From assembly GCF_040050925.1 (NCBI RefSeq), contig NZ_CP157390.1, positions 558,001 through 622,000 of the forward strand: 64,000 bases of DNA, read 5' to 3'. The notes under the pieces were generated by a model. The model did no database searches and was not told the DNA's origin. It worked only from the letters and a program-made list of their open reading frames with translations. Within the stretch, counting starts at the first letter, position 1. Each line of letters begins with the position of its first letter. The translations under genes and the position numbers were made by a program. Below are positions 8,545 through 17,691 of the stretch, piece by piece. Origin of the DNA: Leifsonia sp. NPDC080035 (GTDB taxonomy: Bacteria; Actinomycetota; Actinomycetes; Actinomycetales; Microbacteriaceae).

Positions 8545-9051
8545 CTACTGCTCGGCCTCGCGTGCCGCGGCGGCGGCGAGGCGGCGCTGCGCGGGCGAGA
8601 CCTCGCGGTGCACCCACGCGATGAGGTTCGCCGAGTCGAAGCGCCTGCTGCACGCTCCGCACGCGAGCGCGCGCGCCGGCTTGCGGTAGCGGTAGTGCGT
8701 GTGCCCGTTCGGGCAGGTGCCGACCCACGGCGCGAGGTCGTCGGCGATGGCGCCGCCGTGCAGCCGCTTGCCCTCGTAGCCGAGGTCGAGGGCGATCGCC
8801 CGCCAGCGCGGCCCATGGCCTGCACGGGATCCCGCGAGCGCGTGCGCGACCTCGTGCAGCAGGATCTGGTGGATGTCGTCGTCCTCGTACCGCGCCGCAA
8901 GGTACCGCGACACCGTGATGCGCTTGGCGGTGTAGTTGCACAGCCCCGCCCTGGTCTTGGCGTTGTCGAAGTCGAACGACCACACCGCCGGGTCCAGATG
9001 CAACGCGATGAGGGCCTCCGCCCACCGCCGCACGCGGTCGAGCTCCGCCAT
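8545..9051 (-). CDS. SprT-like zinc metallopeptidase domain protein
   Basis: A 168-residue protein with the metallopeptidase motif HEVAHALAG near residue 66, preceded by the typical SprT-like stretch GLCNYTAKRITVSRYLA. A C-terminal zinc-ribbon-like region carries CPNGH and CGACSRRFD. In eukaryotes the SprT fold (Spartan) cleaves DNA-protein crosslinks; the bacterial role is not established. The ATG at 9051 gives the full domain. It lies downstream of a TPR protein on the same strand. Confidence 0.9.
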   Translation of the reverse strand: MAELDRVRRWAEALIALHLDPAVWSFDFDNAKTRAGLCNYTAKRITVSRYLAARYEDDDIHQILLHEVAHALAGSRAGHGPRWRAIALDLGYEGKRLHGGAIADDLAPWVGTCPNGHTHYRYRKPARALACGACSRRFDSANLIAWVHREVSPAQRRLAAAAAREAEQ

Positions 9052-9139
9052 CAGCGTGCGTCTCCGGGTCGACCCATGCCAGGCATCCTACGCGGGGCCG
9101 CGGACGTGTTCCAGCGTCCTGCGCCCGCTTCGCGAGCGC

Positions 9140-9721
9140 TCAGTCGTCGCCCTCGCGGGGCGGAGCCTCCGGTCCGCGGTCGGCCTCCGCGAGCCGCTGC
9201 ACGACGGCGACCGCCGTCAGCGCGCCCTCGATCTCCGCCGGGGATGCGCCCAGCTTCTCGCGCAGGAACACCGCCGCCTTCATGTCGGCGAGCGCGTTCT
9301 CGTAGTCCTGCATGTCGAAGTAGACCTTGCCCCTGGTCTGCACCGCGAACGCCTCCAGCGGCGTCCACTCCCGGCCACGGGCCTCGTCGACGCAGGAGGT
9401 GAGCTCGACGATCGCCTCGTCCACCTTGCCCTGGTACTGCAGCACCTGCGCCCGGCGGACGCGGGCGCCGATCAGCTGCTCCCTGTCGCCCGTGAACCGT
9501 GCCTGACGCACCGCCTCGTTGCCGACCTCCATGGCCTCGTCGAGCCGGCCGACGAGCCGCAGCAGCACGGTCTTCTCGTTCAGCGCGCTCAGGCTCCGCA
9601 GACTGCCGAGCTCGTCCAGCCGATCGCCCGCGGCGCGCAGGTCGACGCGCTCGCGCAGGGTGGTCGGATCGTATCCGAGGATGATGCTCAGGGTCTTCTC
9701 CCGTGTCGTGCCGGCACCCAC
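9140..9721 (-). CDS. TPR-containing hypothetical protein
   Basis: A 193-residue, mostly helical protein. Repeating helical pairs such as LNEKTVLLRLVGRLDEAMEVGNEAV, and then a run containing RRAQVLQYQGKVDEAI and AVQTRGKVYFDMQDYENALA, fit three or more tetratricopeptide repeats. Such repeats mediate protein contacts. GTG at 9721 is the longest start; no clear ribosome-binding site separates it from later candidates. No enzymatic motif is seen. Confidence 0.7.
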   Translation of the reverse strand: MGAGTTREKTLSIILGYDPTTLRERVDLRAAGDRLDELGSLRSLSALNEKTVLLRLVGRLDEAMEVGNEAVRQARFTGDREQLIGARVRRAQVLQYQGKVDEAIVELTSCVDEARGREWTPLEAFAVQTRGKVYFDMQDYENALADMKAAVFLREKLGASPAEIEGALTAVAVVQRLAEADRGPEAPPREGDD

Positions 9722-9751
9722 CAGACTAGCCCGAGCGGAGCCCCGACCGGG

Positions 9752-10918
9752 TCAGCCGGGGGACCGGGTGTCCTGCGCGGGGACGAGCGGCGCCTCGATG
9801 AGCCTGTCGTCGCCGTCGCGCGGATCGCCGCGGCCGTCGGTGTTGTTGGTCAGCAGCCAGAGCCGGTCGCCGCGCCCGACCACGTCGCGCAGGCGGCCGA
9901 ACTCGTCGACGAAGAAGGGCCGCACCGTGACCGGCGCCGCCCCGCCCGTCGACCAGGCGGTCCACAGCCGCTGGCCCCGCAGCGCGGCGAGGAAGATCGT
10001 GTCGCCGACGACCGCGAGCCCGCTGGGGCTGGCCTCGTCGGTCGGCCACTGCGCCACGGGATCCCGGTACGCGGGGTCGTTCGCGACGCCCTCCACCTCC
10101 GGCCACCCGTAGTTCGCGCCCGGCTCGATGATGTTCAGCTCGTCCCAGGTGTCCTGGCCGAACTCGCTCGCCCACATCGTGCCGTGCGAGTCCCAGCCGA
10201 TGCCCTGCGGGTTGCGGTGGCCGTACGACCACACCGGCGAGCGGGGGAACGGGTTGCCGGCCGGGATCTTCCCCTCGGGAGTGACGCGGAGGATCTTGCC
10301 GCCGAGCGACTCGAGGTCCTGGGCGTTCGAGCGCTCGGACGCGTCACCCGCCGTGATGTACAGCATCCCGTCCGGCCCGAACGCGATCCGTCCGCCGTCG
10401 TGATTGGATGCGCGCGGGATGCCGGCGAGCACCGGCTCGGGGGCGCCGAGCGCGTAGCTGCCGGGGACGCCGGTGAGCCGCATCCGCACGACGCGGTTGT
10501 CGTCGGCGGTGGTCTCGTACGCGTAGAGGTACGGCGGCGAGGCCACCGGCTGGACGGCGAGTCCGAGCAGGCCGCCCTCCCCCGTGTGCTCCACGCCCGG
10601 CACCGTGCCCGCCTCACGCGTGCCGCCCTGCGGGAGGCGTTCGAGCACCCGGCCGTCGTCGCGCAGGCTGATCAGCGCCGAGCCGCTGGGCAGCGGGACG
10701 ACGGACCAGGGCGCGTCGAGGCCGGTCTCCAGCACGGTCGTCTCGCCGCTCGGCTGCCACGGGATGGCCGCGACCGCCGGCGACGTGGCGGTGGGACGCG
10801 GCGTCGGCCTCGCGGTGTGCGTCGCCGTGGCGGTCGGGGTCGGCGCGGGGGCGCTGCAGCCGGCGAGCGCGACGGCCGCGGCGAGCGCCAGCACGACGGC
10901 GGACGGAGACCGGGACAC
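9752..10918 (-). CDS. PQQ-dependent sugar dehydrogenase, secreted lipoprotein
   Basis: A 388-residue beta-propeller of the GSDH/Hhip type. The signal peptide ends in a lipobox (AVALAGC, Cys near residue 21), followed by a Thr/Pro-rich linker. Core motifs are HTGEGGLLGLA, SNHDGGRIAFGPDGMLYITAGD in part, and the YGHRNPQG segment. The family oxidises aldose sugars in the periplasmic or extracellular space using PQQ. A frame upstream offers an ATG at 10957, but that lies inside a terminator hairpin. GTG at 10918, 8 nt after GGAGG, is preferred. No pqq genes are in the window. Confidence 0.88.
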   Translation of the reverse strand: MSRSPSAVVLALAAAVALAGCSAPAPTPTATATHTARPTPRPTATSPAVAAIPWQPSGETTVLETGLDAPWSVVPLPSGSALISLRDDGRVLERLPQGGTREAGTVPGVEHTGEGGLLGLAVQPVASPPYLYAYETTADDNRVVRMRLTGVPGSYALGAPEPVLAGIPRASNHDGGRIAFGPDGMLYITAGDASERSNAQDLESLGGKILRVTPEGKIPAGNPFPRSPVWSYGHRNPQGIGWDSHGTMWASEFGQDTWDELNIIEPGANYGWPEVEGVANDPAYRDPVAQWPTDEASPSGLAVVGDTIFLAALRGQRLWTAWSTGGAAPVTVRPFFVDEFGRLRDVVGRGDRLWLLTNNTDGRGDPRDGDDRLIEAPLVPAQDTRSPG

Positions 10919-10940
10919 CGCACCACCTCCCCGGACGACG

Positions 10941-10976
10941 GACGGGTCGGGGGTCATGCTAAACCCCCGACCCGTC
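10941..10976 (-). terminator. Terminator hairpin after the giant surface-protein gene
   Basis: A perfect 14-bp inverted repeat, GACGGGTCGGGGGT (10941-10954) and ACCCCCGACCCGTC (10963-10976), with an 8-nt loop. It lies between the surface-protein stop (11026) and the sugar-dehydrogenase start (10918) and probably insulates them. No T-tract follows. Confidence 0.75.
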
Positions 10977-11000
10977 GTGCGTCTGGACACGTCGGCCGCC

Positions 11001-11036
11001 GCCGGGCTCAGGCCCGGCGCCGGGCTCAGGCCCGGC
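11001..11036. repeat. Tandem 18-bp self-complementary repeat at the end of the giant gene
   Basis: The unit GCCGGGCTCAGGCCCGGC is present twice head to tail. Each unit folds into a 7-bp GC stem with a 4-nt loop. The stop codon of the surface protein lies in the loop of the second unit. The two stem-loops may act as a terminator, or mark a local duplication of the gene end. Confidence 0.8.
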
Positions 11037-14000
11037 GCCGGCGGCGGACGAGCAGAGCAGCGCCGGCCAGGGCGAGGATGCCCGCCCAGATGCCGACCAG
11101 CAGGACGTCCCCCGCGCTGCCGGTGGCGGCGAGGCCGCCGTGCGGTCCACCCGCCGCAGGGTCGGACTCCGAACCGTCCGGGTTCCCGCCGCCCGGGTTC
11201 CCTCCGCCCGTGTTCGGGTCGACGGGCGGGTCGACGACGACAGGGGCGCACGAGGCGGCCGGGTCGTCGGTGCACGCGCCCTCGACCTCCGGCGGCTGCC
11301 ACGGCCCCACCGGCGGCGTGGTGACCGTCGCCCGGTTCACGGGCTGACCCGGCGCGCTGTAGCGGACGACGACGTGCAGCTCCACCGTGGCGTTCTTCGC
11401 GAGGCTCGCGATCGGCCAGGTGACGATGCCGTCCTTCTCCGCGCCACCCTGGTCGGCGGAGACGAACTCCGCACCGGCCGGGAGGGTGTCGGTGACCGCG
11501 AACCCGGTCGCATCCAGTGCGCCGATGTTCGACACGGCGATCGTGTACTCCACCTTCTCCTCGATGCCGACGATGGCCTTCGCCGCCGTCTTCGAGATCG
11601 CGAGCCGGCCGTACTCGAACGTGTTCGTGATGGTGACGGTCTGCGCGGCGGGGACCGCGCCGTCCACCGCGCCGCCGGCGATGTGGATGTTCGCGTTGTC
11701 GATGCTGCGCGCCGCCTCGCCGTAGCTTCCGGCGTCGCCCGCCTCGGCCACGGTGCAGTCAGCGCCGACCGGGATGCCGTCGACGCGCGCGGTGAACCCG
11801 GCGCTGCGCGCGAGCACGGTGTGCGCGGCGGAGCCGAGGTCGACCGGGGCCCCGGCGACGGTGCAGACGACGTCCGCGGTGAACTCGTCGGGCGCGGCCG
11901 ATGCCGCGGCGCCGGTCACCACCTTGTCGATCCGCAGGGGTCCGGTGGCGATCGTCACGCCCGCCTTGACCGGGGCGCGGCGGATGCTGCCCCCGCCGGT
12001 GAGGTTCGCGACCGCACCGAACTGGTTCCAGGCGTAGGCCTTCGGCGCGGAGGCCGAGACGGGTGCGCCGTCCGTCCTCGTCGCCGTCGCCGGGAGGTCG
12101 ATCGTGCGGTAGGTCACGGTCGCGCCCTGGCCGCCGGTGAGCGTCCCGCCGGCGACGCCGCGGAAGTCGAGCGTGACCCGGATGCCGGTGACGGCCGTCC
12201 AGTCGCCGGCGAACGCCGCGGAGTCCGTCCAGTCCGCCGGGTGCGTGTCGCACGTCGGGTCGGTCGGCCAGGCCGAGACAGCGCCTGTGCCGACGCAGAC
12301 GTCGGGCGAGGTGGTGACCTGCCAGCTCAGCGCCGTGCCGTCCGGCGCCCCCGCGACCTTCACGCCGTAGTCCGCGTCGAACGCGGGCCGGAAGGTGGAG
12401 CCGCGCGGGCCGCCGGTGGCGAGCATCCGGTCGGCCGGGGTCGGCAGCGGCTCGACGAAGACCAGCGAGTCGTAGTCGACGGTGCCGCTGTTGACCGCGT
12501 TCAGGCGCCACTCGTCCGTGCCGCCGACGACGGTGTTCGCCGCGCAGGGCTGCACGTAGTAGCCGTCCGCGTCCGGCCGGCAGACCGCCGAGGGGTCGGA
12601 CGGATTGATCGCACCGGACACGGTGCGGTCGACGACATCCCCCTTCACGCCCTTGGTCGTGTAGAGCGACGGGCCGGAGATCGGCTGCACGTAGTTCGTC
12701 GTGCCGCACTCGGTGGCGTCCAGGCCCGTGAGGGTGCCCTGGCCGTTGCCCGAGGTGTTGGTGCAGGCCGTGAGGGTCTGCGCCGTCTCGACGACCATGC
12801 TGTTCGTCGCCCGGTCGCCCGCCTTCAGCCCGGGCTTCAGGATGAGTCCCAGCACGACGGTGAACCGCTCACCGGGCGACATGCGCGCCCCGCCCTTCGG
12901 CCAGGTGAACCCGATGGTGCCCGCGGTGGAGTCGAAGGCCACCGTGGGCGCCGTGCTCAGTGTTCCGCCGGCCGAGGTCGACGCGACCGGCTTCTCGCCG
13001 TCCCAGGCGAGGGAGGCGGGCAGGGTGTCGGTCAGCCCCGCCACATCCAGGAAGCCGGTTCCGGTGTTGGCGAACGTCAGGGTCCACGGCACGGTGTCGC
13101 CCACCGTCACCGTGTGCAGGTTGCCCTGCGGCGTCTTGGCGACGTCGAGGCTGTGCGTGCCGGGGTTCAGCGCGATCCCCGCGTTCGCGGAGTCGGTCGC
13201 GTCCGCGTAGACGATCGGGTCGTCGGTGCGGTGCGAGGCGGTCTCCACCGAGTCGGTCACCGTCGACGGGAACGCAATGGCGGACCCGTCCCGTGCCGTG
13301 TCCCGCAGCTGGACGTGCAGAACAGCCTTCGCTGTGAAGCCCTCCGGCACCGCCGCCCGGCTGAGCAGGGCTCCGTCGGCGCGCAGGAAGGTGAAGCGGA
13401 TGCCGGTGACGGACGCCAGGTCGGTGGTCGGCAGCGCCGCCGTCGCCGCTGGCGTGCCGGCGATCCAGGTCGGCGAGCCGTCGGTCTTCACGTCCACACG
13501 GACACGGTCGGCGCCGCTCGGCAGCGTGACGTCGCCTGCGCTCAGCCCGGTCAGCGCGAAGCTGTTCCAGAAGCCGGCGTCGTCGTCCGTGATCGTGACC
13601 TGGTGGGTGGCGGCCGTGGCGGCACCCGGCGTCGCGGTCAGCGTGACGGCGACCGGGGCGGTACGGTCGCGCTCCAGGAGGGTGGCCGGCGCGATCGACT
13701 TGGCCGCCGTGATCCCGAGGACGCCGGTGGACAGCGTCAGCGATGCGGTCTTGGCCGAGTAGGGACGCGACTGGTCGCCGGAGGGGAACAGCACGGGGTC
13801 GTAACCCTGGGCGAACGCGCCGTTGTCGATCCGGAACGCGGTGACCGGGTCGCCGGAGGTGCGCGCGGTGGCCCGGACGCGGGTGTCGAGCGTCAGCGTG
13901 AGCTTCTGCCCGGAGGCGATCGTGCCTCCCGTGGTCTCGGGGGACGTGCCCTGGTAGACGACGCTCACCCCGACGACGTTCCCGAGGGCGGCGGCCCCGA

Positions 14001-17000
14001 GGCCCGCCGCCTCGTAGAGCGACACGACCCTCGTCGACAGCGTGCCGTCCGCGGCCCGCTGCCAGAGCGTGACGCGCGTCGCGGTCGCATCCACCTGTCC
14101 GGTCGGGACCGTGTAGCCGATCCGTGTCACGTCGAGGCGCTCGAACGGGTTGGTGGCGGTGTACTCGGCGCCGGCGAACGGGTCGGCCTCCCAGCCGTCC
14201 GCGGCCGAGAGGCACGCGGTGGCGCTCGCGGCGCCGCACGGCGACGGGTCGGTGACCCGGATGTACGAGGCGCGCGAGGTCGCCGTGTTCTCCGCCGTCA
14301 GCGTGAAGCGGTTCGTCGGGTAGCCGGCCGGGTCGACGTCACCGATGTGCGGAACGACGACGGTGGACTTCTCGCTCGTCTTCGTCAGGTCCACCGCGGG
14401 CGGCTGGTCGAGCAGGGCAACGGTGTCGCTGCCGGTGACGGGACCGCGCGGGGAGCCGTTCTGGGTGCCGGAGGCGGACGCGGTGTTGGTGACCGAGCCG
14501 ATCGTGCCCGCGGTCACCCAGGGGTGCGCCGGGTCGGCCGGGACGCGCTGCACGTTGCGCAGCGTCCAGACCAGGCCGATCGGGCGGGAGCCGCCGAAGG
14601 CCACGGTGGCGATGCCGGAGCCGACGGGCGGTGCCGTGGCGTCCGTCGCGTTCTGGCGCGCCGTGTCATTCGGGACGATCACCAGTCGCACGCCGGTCGC
14701 GGCCGCCGACTCCTGCGGGGTCAGCGTGTACCCGGCGAAGCCGCTGGTGGTCATCCAGCCGGTGTTCGGCGCCTTCGCGGAGACCCATGCGCCGCCGATG
14801 CGCAGCTGGACGTCCGTCACGGTGTCCCACTTCAGCAGCGGGTCGGACGTGAACGGGATGGCGGAGACCTTCGCCAGGTCGAACGACTGGAACACGCTCG
14901 ACGCCGGGTCGTCCGGATCGGTGGCGGGGTCGGTGATCACGACCTGGCTGTAGCCGGTGTCGGTGACGCCCCAGCCGAGCAGCGTGCCCGCCTGCTGGCC
15001 GGACTGCGACGGCAGGTCGGAGACGTCCCCCGTGAGGTCGGGCTTCGTCCACTTCTTCGAGATGCCGAGGCTGCCGGATCCGGTCGTGGACTGGATCTTG
15101 GCCGTCGCGTCGGCCGTCACCTGAGCGCCGGTGACGGTCTTGCCCGCGACGCTCCCGGTCGTGGATGCAACGCCGTGGTTCGTGTAGGTCTTCGCGCTGC
15201 CGCCCGGCGTGGACGTGGAGCCGGTGCCGTCGCGCAGCTCGGCGCGCGCCCGGGCGGTGATCCCCGGCGTCACCGGCGTGCCCTGGGCGAAGCCCGCGGC
15301 GTTCTCGAAGACGAACCGCAGGCCGTCCGTGCCTGCCGGGAGCGACGGCGCCCGGTAGGTCGTGGCTGCGCTCGTCGCGTCCGCGGTCCCGAGCTCATGC
15401 CAGCTCGTGCCGCCGTCCGTCGTGTACTCGACCGTCAGCCGCGAACCCTTCAGAACCTGGGTCGGGGCGACGGCGATCGGGTCGAACGCGTTGAAGAAGT
15501 CGTTCGCCGTCGCATCCCGCCAGACGTCCTCGACCACGATCCGGTTCGGGGAGACGAACGCGGAGTCGCTGGAGGTGGTCGCGGGCAGCGTCACCGTGAC
15601 GGTGGACCCGGGCGAGACCGGGGCGCTCGGCTGGATGGTCTTCTTCAGCGTCAGCGCGATGTCCGGGTAGAACACCAGCAGCGGCGCGCTGGCGGTCTTC
15701 GTGGCCGTGCCGGCGGAGTTCGTGCCGGTGACCGTGAGCGTGTTCGTGGCGTCGAGGGGCGTCCCCTCGACGGCCGCGTCGGTCGTCGGCGCGATCCGGA
15801 ACTGCGCCGTCGCAACGGTGCCCGCGGCGATGGCGCCGGTGAAGCCGACCTCGATGCCGGTCAGGTGGGCGCCGCTGACGGCGGGGGCGGTCGGCGTGGC
15901 GCCGGAGGCGAACGGCGTGGCCTGCGTCGTGCCGTCGGAGAAGTGCCAGGTGACCGTCCCGGCGGTCGCACCTGCGGGGTACGAGATCCCCGCGGCGAAC
16001 CCGCCGAAGGTCAGGGTGTCGGTGAAGTAGTCGAGGTCGCTCAGAGTGAGCGTGTCCAGCGTCCCGTTGGAGGCGTTCTTGCCGGAGATGGTCGCGGTGG
16101 CGGTGGTCCCGGCAGGGATGCGCGCCGGCGCGATGGTCTTGCCCGGGGTGACGGCGACGGTGAGACCGCCGATGGCGAACGGTGCGCTCGCGTTCTTCGT
16201 CACGGGCGACTGGTTCGGCGCGGTGACCGTGCCCGCGACCTGGTTGGTGACCTTCGCACCGGTGACGAGGGCGGCACCGCTCTGGCGGTCTGCGCTGCGC
16301 TGCGCGACCAGCACACCGACCGACCCGGCGGATCCGCCCGCGGCGAGCGCGGTGCCGTCCGCGCCGGCGAACGTGAAGCGGAGGCCGGCGACGTCACCGG
16401 CGGCGACACCGGCGGGGAGGGCGATGGCGGCGGGGTCGGCGGGCGGCCCGGTGGTCCACGCCCACTTCCCCGTCGCGGAGTCGCGGACGTACGCGTCGAC
16501 CTGGACGGTGGTCGCGCCCTGCGGGAGGACGACGCCGCCGAAGCCGGCGAAGTCGACGATCGCGAACGGGTTCGCAGCGTCCAGGGCGGAGCTGCCGTCG
16601 GCCGCGACCGCCGGGTCCTGCAGCGCGAGCGAGGTCGCGGGGATGTTCGAGGTGTTCCGCGCGCTCAGCGACACCGTGGAGGTGTCGCCGGGGCGGAACT
16701 GCTGGCTGGCGGGGTTCCAGGTCTTGCCCACCGAGACATCCACCGAGGCCGGGATGTCGACCGTGACGTCCGCGCTGCTGGAGACCGGCCCCGCGATCGT
16801 GCTGGAGGTTCCGACGGCGGTGTTCGTCACCGCTTCGCCCGCATACTGCCAGGCAGGGGTGAGCGTCTGCGGCGCCCGCAGCGTCACGCTGATCGTGTAC
16901 GCGCGGCCCGCGGCGAGGCCCTTCCCGCCGCCGGCGAGGGCGTCGGTGAAGGCGACGCGCAGCTCGCACGCGCCGGTGACCTCGGTGGTGCAGCCGGTGA

Positions 17001-17439
17001 ACGTTTTGTCGAACGATCCGGAGCTCGGGGTGACGGACGACTCCACGATCGGGAAGCCGGCGAACTCGGCCGGGAGGGTGTCGGTGACCGCGGCGTCGAC
17101 GCAGTCGTTGTCGTCGCAGCCGACGGCGATCGTGTAGGTGAACTCCGTCCCGTTCTTCACGGTCAGTGCCTTCTTGCCGTCGCCGACGGTCTTCGAGACC
17201 GAGAGCGAGGCGAGGCCGCCGGAGGCCGCGAGGCTGCCGGGGCCGGTGTCGCCCGCCGCGAGTGCCGGTGCCGCGACCATCCCCCCTCCGACGAGGGCGA
17301 GCACGGTCGCGACGGCGACCGGACCGAGCCGCCTCAGCCGTGGTGCGACGGCTGGTGCGGCCCGGTGCCGGCCGCTGCCGGACTGGCGCTGTGTGCTGTG
17401 GAATGTGTTTCGGGCATGCTGAAGGGCGCGACGAAGCAA
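11026..17439 (-). CDS. Giant cell-wall-anchored repeat protein (DUF11/DUF5979 domains)
   Basis: A 2137-residue secreted protein. After a basic N-terminus, the segment VAVATVLALVGGGMVAAPALA is a signal peptide with an ALA-AG cleavage site. The body is a long series of beta-sandwich domains with repeating KT-rich strands (VSKTVGDGKKALTV, VGKTWNPASQQF, ISKTAAKAIVGIEEKVEYTI) and DTLPAG/DTLPAEF motifs typical of DUF11. A DUF5979-like domain (DKVVTGAAASAAPDEFTADV) precedes the last DUF11 copy. The C-terminus has a Gly/Pro/Asn linker, the sorting signal LAATG (about 2103-2107), a membrane helix and an RRRRR tail, so sortase would attach it to peptidoglycan. Start TTG at 17439 has GGAG 9 nt upstream. 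Function, perhaps adhesion, is inferred. Confidence 0.88.
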   Translation of the reverse strand: MLRRALQHARNTFHSTQRQSGSGRHRAAPAVAPRLRRLGPVAVATVLALVGGGMVAAPALAAGDTGPGSLAASGGLASLSVSKTVGDGKKALTVKNGTEFTYTIAVGCDDNDCVDAAVTDTLPAEFAGFPIVESSVTPSSGSFDKTFTGCTTEVTGACELRVAFTDALAGGGKGLAAGRAYTISVTLRAPQTLTPAWQYAGEAVTNTAVGTSSTIAGPVSSSADVTVDIPASVDVSVGKTWNPASQQFRPGDTSTVSLSARNTSNIPATSLALQDPAVAADGSSALDAANPFAIVDFAGFGGVVLPQGATTVQVDAYVRDSATGKWAWTTGPPADPAAIALPAGVAAGDVAGLRFTFAGADGTALAAGGSAGSVGVLVAQRSADRQSGAALVTGAKVTNQVAGTVTAPNQSPVTKNASAPFAIGGLTVAVTPGKTIAPARIPAGTTATATISGKNASNGTLDTLTLSDLDYFTDTLTFGGFAAGISYPAGATAGTVTWHFSDGTTQATPFASGATPTAPAVSGAHLTGIEVGFTGAIAAGTVATAQFRIAPTTDAAVEGTPLDATNTLTVTGTNSAGTATKTASAPLLVFYPDIALTLKKTIQPSAPVSPGSTVTVTLPATTSSDSAFVSPNRIVVEDVWRDATANDFFNAFDPIAVAPTQVLKGSRLTVEYTTDGGTSWHELGTADATSAATTYRAPSLPAGTDGLRFVFENAAGFAQGTPVTPGITARARAELRDGTGSTSTPGGSAKTYTNHGVASTTGSVAGKTVTGAQVTADATAKIQSTTGSGSLGISKKWTKPDLTGDVSDLPSQSGQQAGTLLGWGVTDTGYSQVVITDPATDPDDPASSVFQSFDLAKVSAIPFTSDPLLKWDTVTDVQLRIGGAWVSAKAPNTGWMTTSGFAGYTLTPQESAAATGVRLVIVPNDTARQNATDATAPPVGSGIATVAFGGSRPIGLVWTLRNVQRVPADPAHPWVTAGTIGSVTNTASASGTQNGSPRGPVTGSDTVALLDQPPAVDLTKTSEKSTVVVPHIGDVDPAGYPTNRFTLTAENTATSRASYIRVTDPSPCGAASATACLSAADGWEADPFAGAEYTATNPFERLDVTRIGYTVPTGQVDATATRVTLWQRAADGTLSTRVVSLYEAAGLGAAALGNVVGVSVVYQGTSPETTGGTIASGQKLTLTLDTRVRATARTSGDPVTAFRIDNGAFAQGYDPVLFPSGDQSRPYSAKTASLTLSTGVLGITAAKSIAPATLLERDRTAPVAVTLTATPGAATAATHQVTITDDDAGFWNSFALTGLSAGDVTLPSGADRVRVDVKTDGSPTWIAGTPAATAALPTTDLASVTGIRFTFLRADGALLSRAAVPEGFTAKAVLHVQLRDTARDGSAIAFPSTVTDSVETASHRTDDPIVYADATDSANAGIALNPGTHSLDVAKTPQGNLHTVTVGDTVPWTLTFANTGTGFLDVAGLTDTLPASLAWDGEKPVASTSAGGTLSTAPTVAFDSTAGTIGFTWPKGGARMSPGERFTVVLGLILKPGLKAGDRATNSMVVETAQTLTACTNTSGNGQGTLTGLDATECGTTNYVQPISGPSLYTTKGVKGDVVDRTVSGAINPSDPSAVCRPDADGYYVQPCAANTVVGGTDEWRLNAVNSGTVDYDSLVFVEPLPTPADRMLATGGPRGSTFRPAFDADYGVKVAGAPDGTALSWQVTTSPDVCVGTGAVSAWPTDPTCDTHPADWTDSAAFAGDWTAVTGIRVTLDFRGVAGGTLTGGQGATVTYRTIDLPATATRTDGAPVSASAPKAYAWNQFGAVANLTGGGSIRRAPVKAGVTIATGPLRIDKVVTGAAASAAPDEFTADVVCTVAGAPVDLGSAAHTVLARSAGFTARVDGIPVGADCTVAEAGDAGSYGEAARSIDNANIHIAGGAVDGAVPAAQTVTITNTFEYGRLAISKTAAKAIVGIEEKVEYTIAVSNIGALDATGFAVTDTLPAGAEFVSADQGGAEKDGIVTWPIASLAKNATVELHVVVRYSAPGQPVNRATVTTPPVGPWQPPEVEGACTDDPAASCAPVVVDPPVDPNTGGGNPGGGNPDGSESDPAAGGPHGGLAATGSAGDVLLVGIWAGILALAGAALLVRRRRRA

Positions 17440-17552
17440 GGTCTCGGGCTCCGGGTTCGCGGAGGTTCGGGTACGCGCCGAACGCCGGCGAATTCGGGTA
17501 AGCCGGCGCGCGCGCCTTCCGGTTCGGGTTCCGGAAGTACCGCCGCACTACC

Positions 17553-17582
17553 TGTATACCGATTCCGACCGTACGGTCGGAA
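17553..17582 (-). promoter_or_regulatory. Promoter with 20-bp perfect palindromic operator
   Basis: TTCCGACC-GTAC-GGTCGGAA (17563-17582) is a perfect 20-bp palindrome. On the minus strand a -10-like TATACA lies at 17553-17558 and a weak -35 TTCCGA at 17577-17582, with 18 bp between, so the palindrome covers the -35 and spacer. This fits a repressor operator for the giant surface-protein gene, leaving a leader of about 100 nt. The cognate repressor is not known. Confidence 0.6.
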
Positions 17583-17590
17583 GTACATTT

Positions 17591-17639
17591 GTACCCCGTT
17601 TTCGGGGGCCAGTCCTCCAAAGTGAGGACTCCGGGGTAC
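17591..17639. terminator. Nested double inverted repeat
   Basis: Outer arms GTACCCCG (17591-17598) and CGGGGTAC (17632-17639) enclose inner arms AGTCCTC (17611-17617) and GAGGACT (17624-17630). It follows the DUF427 terminator and could be a second terminator or a folded regulatory element ahead of the surface-protein promoter. Confidence 0.5.
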
Positions 17640-17642
17640 GAC

Positions 17643-17668
17643 GAAGGGCGCCCCGTGGGGCGCCCTTC
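17643..17668 (-). terminator. Terminator of the DUF427 gene
   Basis: A perfect 12-bp inverted repeat GAAGGGCGCCCC / GGGGCGCCCTTC with a 2-nt centre lies 24 bp beyond the DUF427 stop codon. Confidence 0.8.
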
Positions 17669-17691
17669 ACACGGGTCCGGCCGGGTTCGCG

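Noticed and set aside
11140..17625. Open frame of 2161 codons on the plus strand opposite the surface-protein gene
   Set aside because: Codons are the mirror of a GC3-rich gene; the product is a low-complexity Arg/Gly/Ala sequence with no domain, no ribosome-binding site and no gene-like start.
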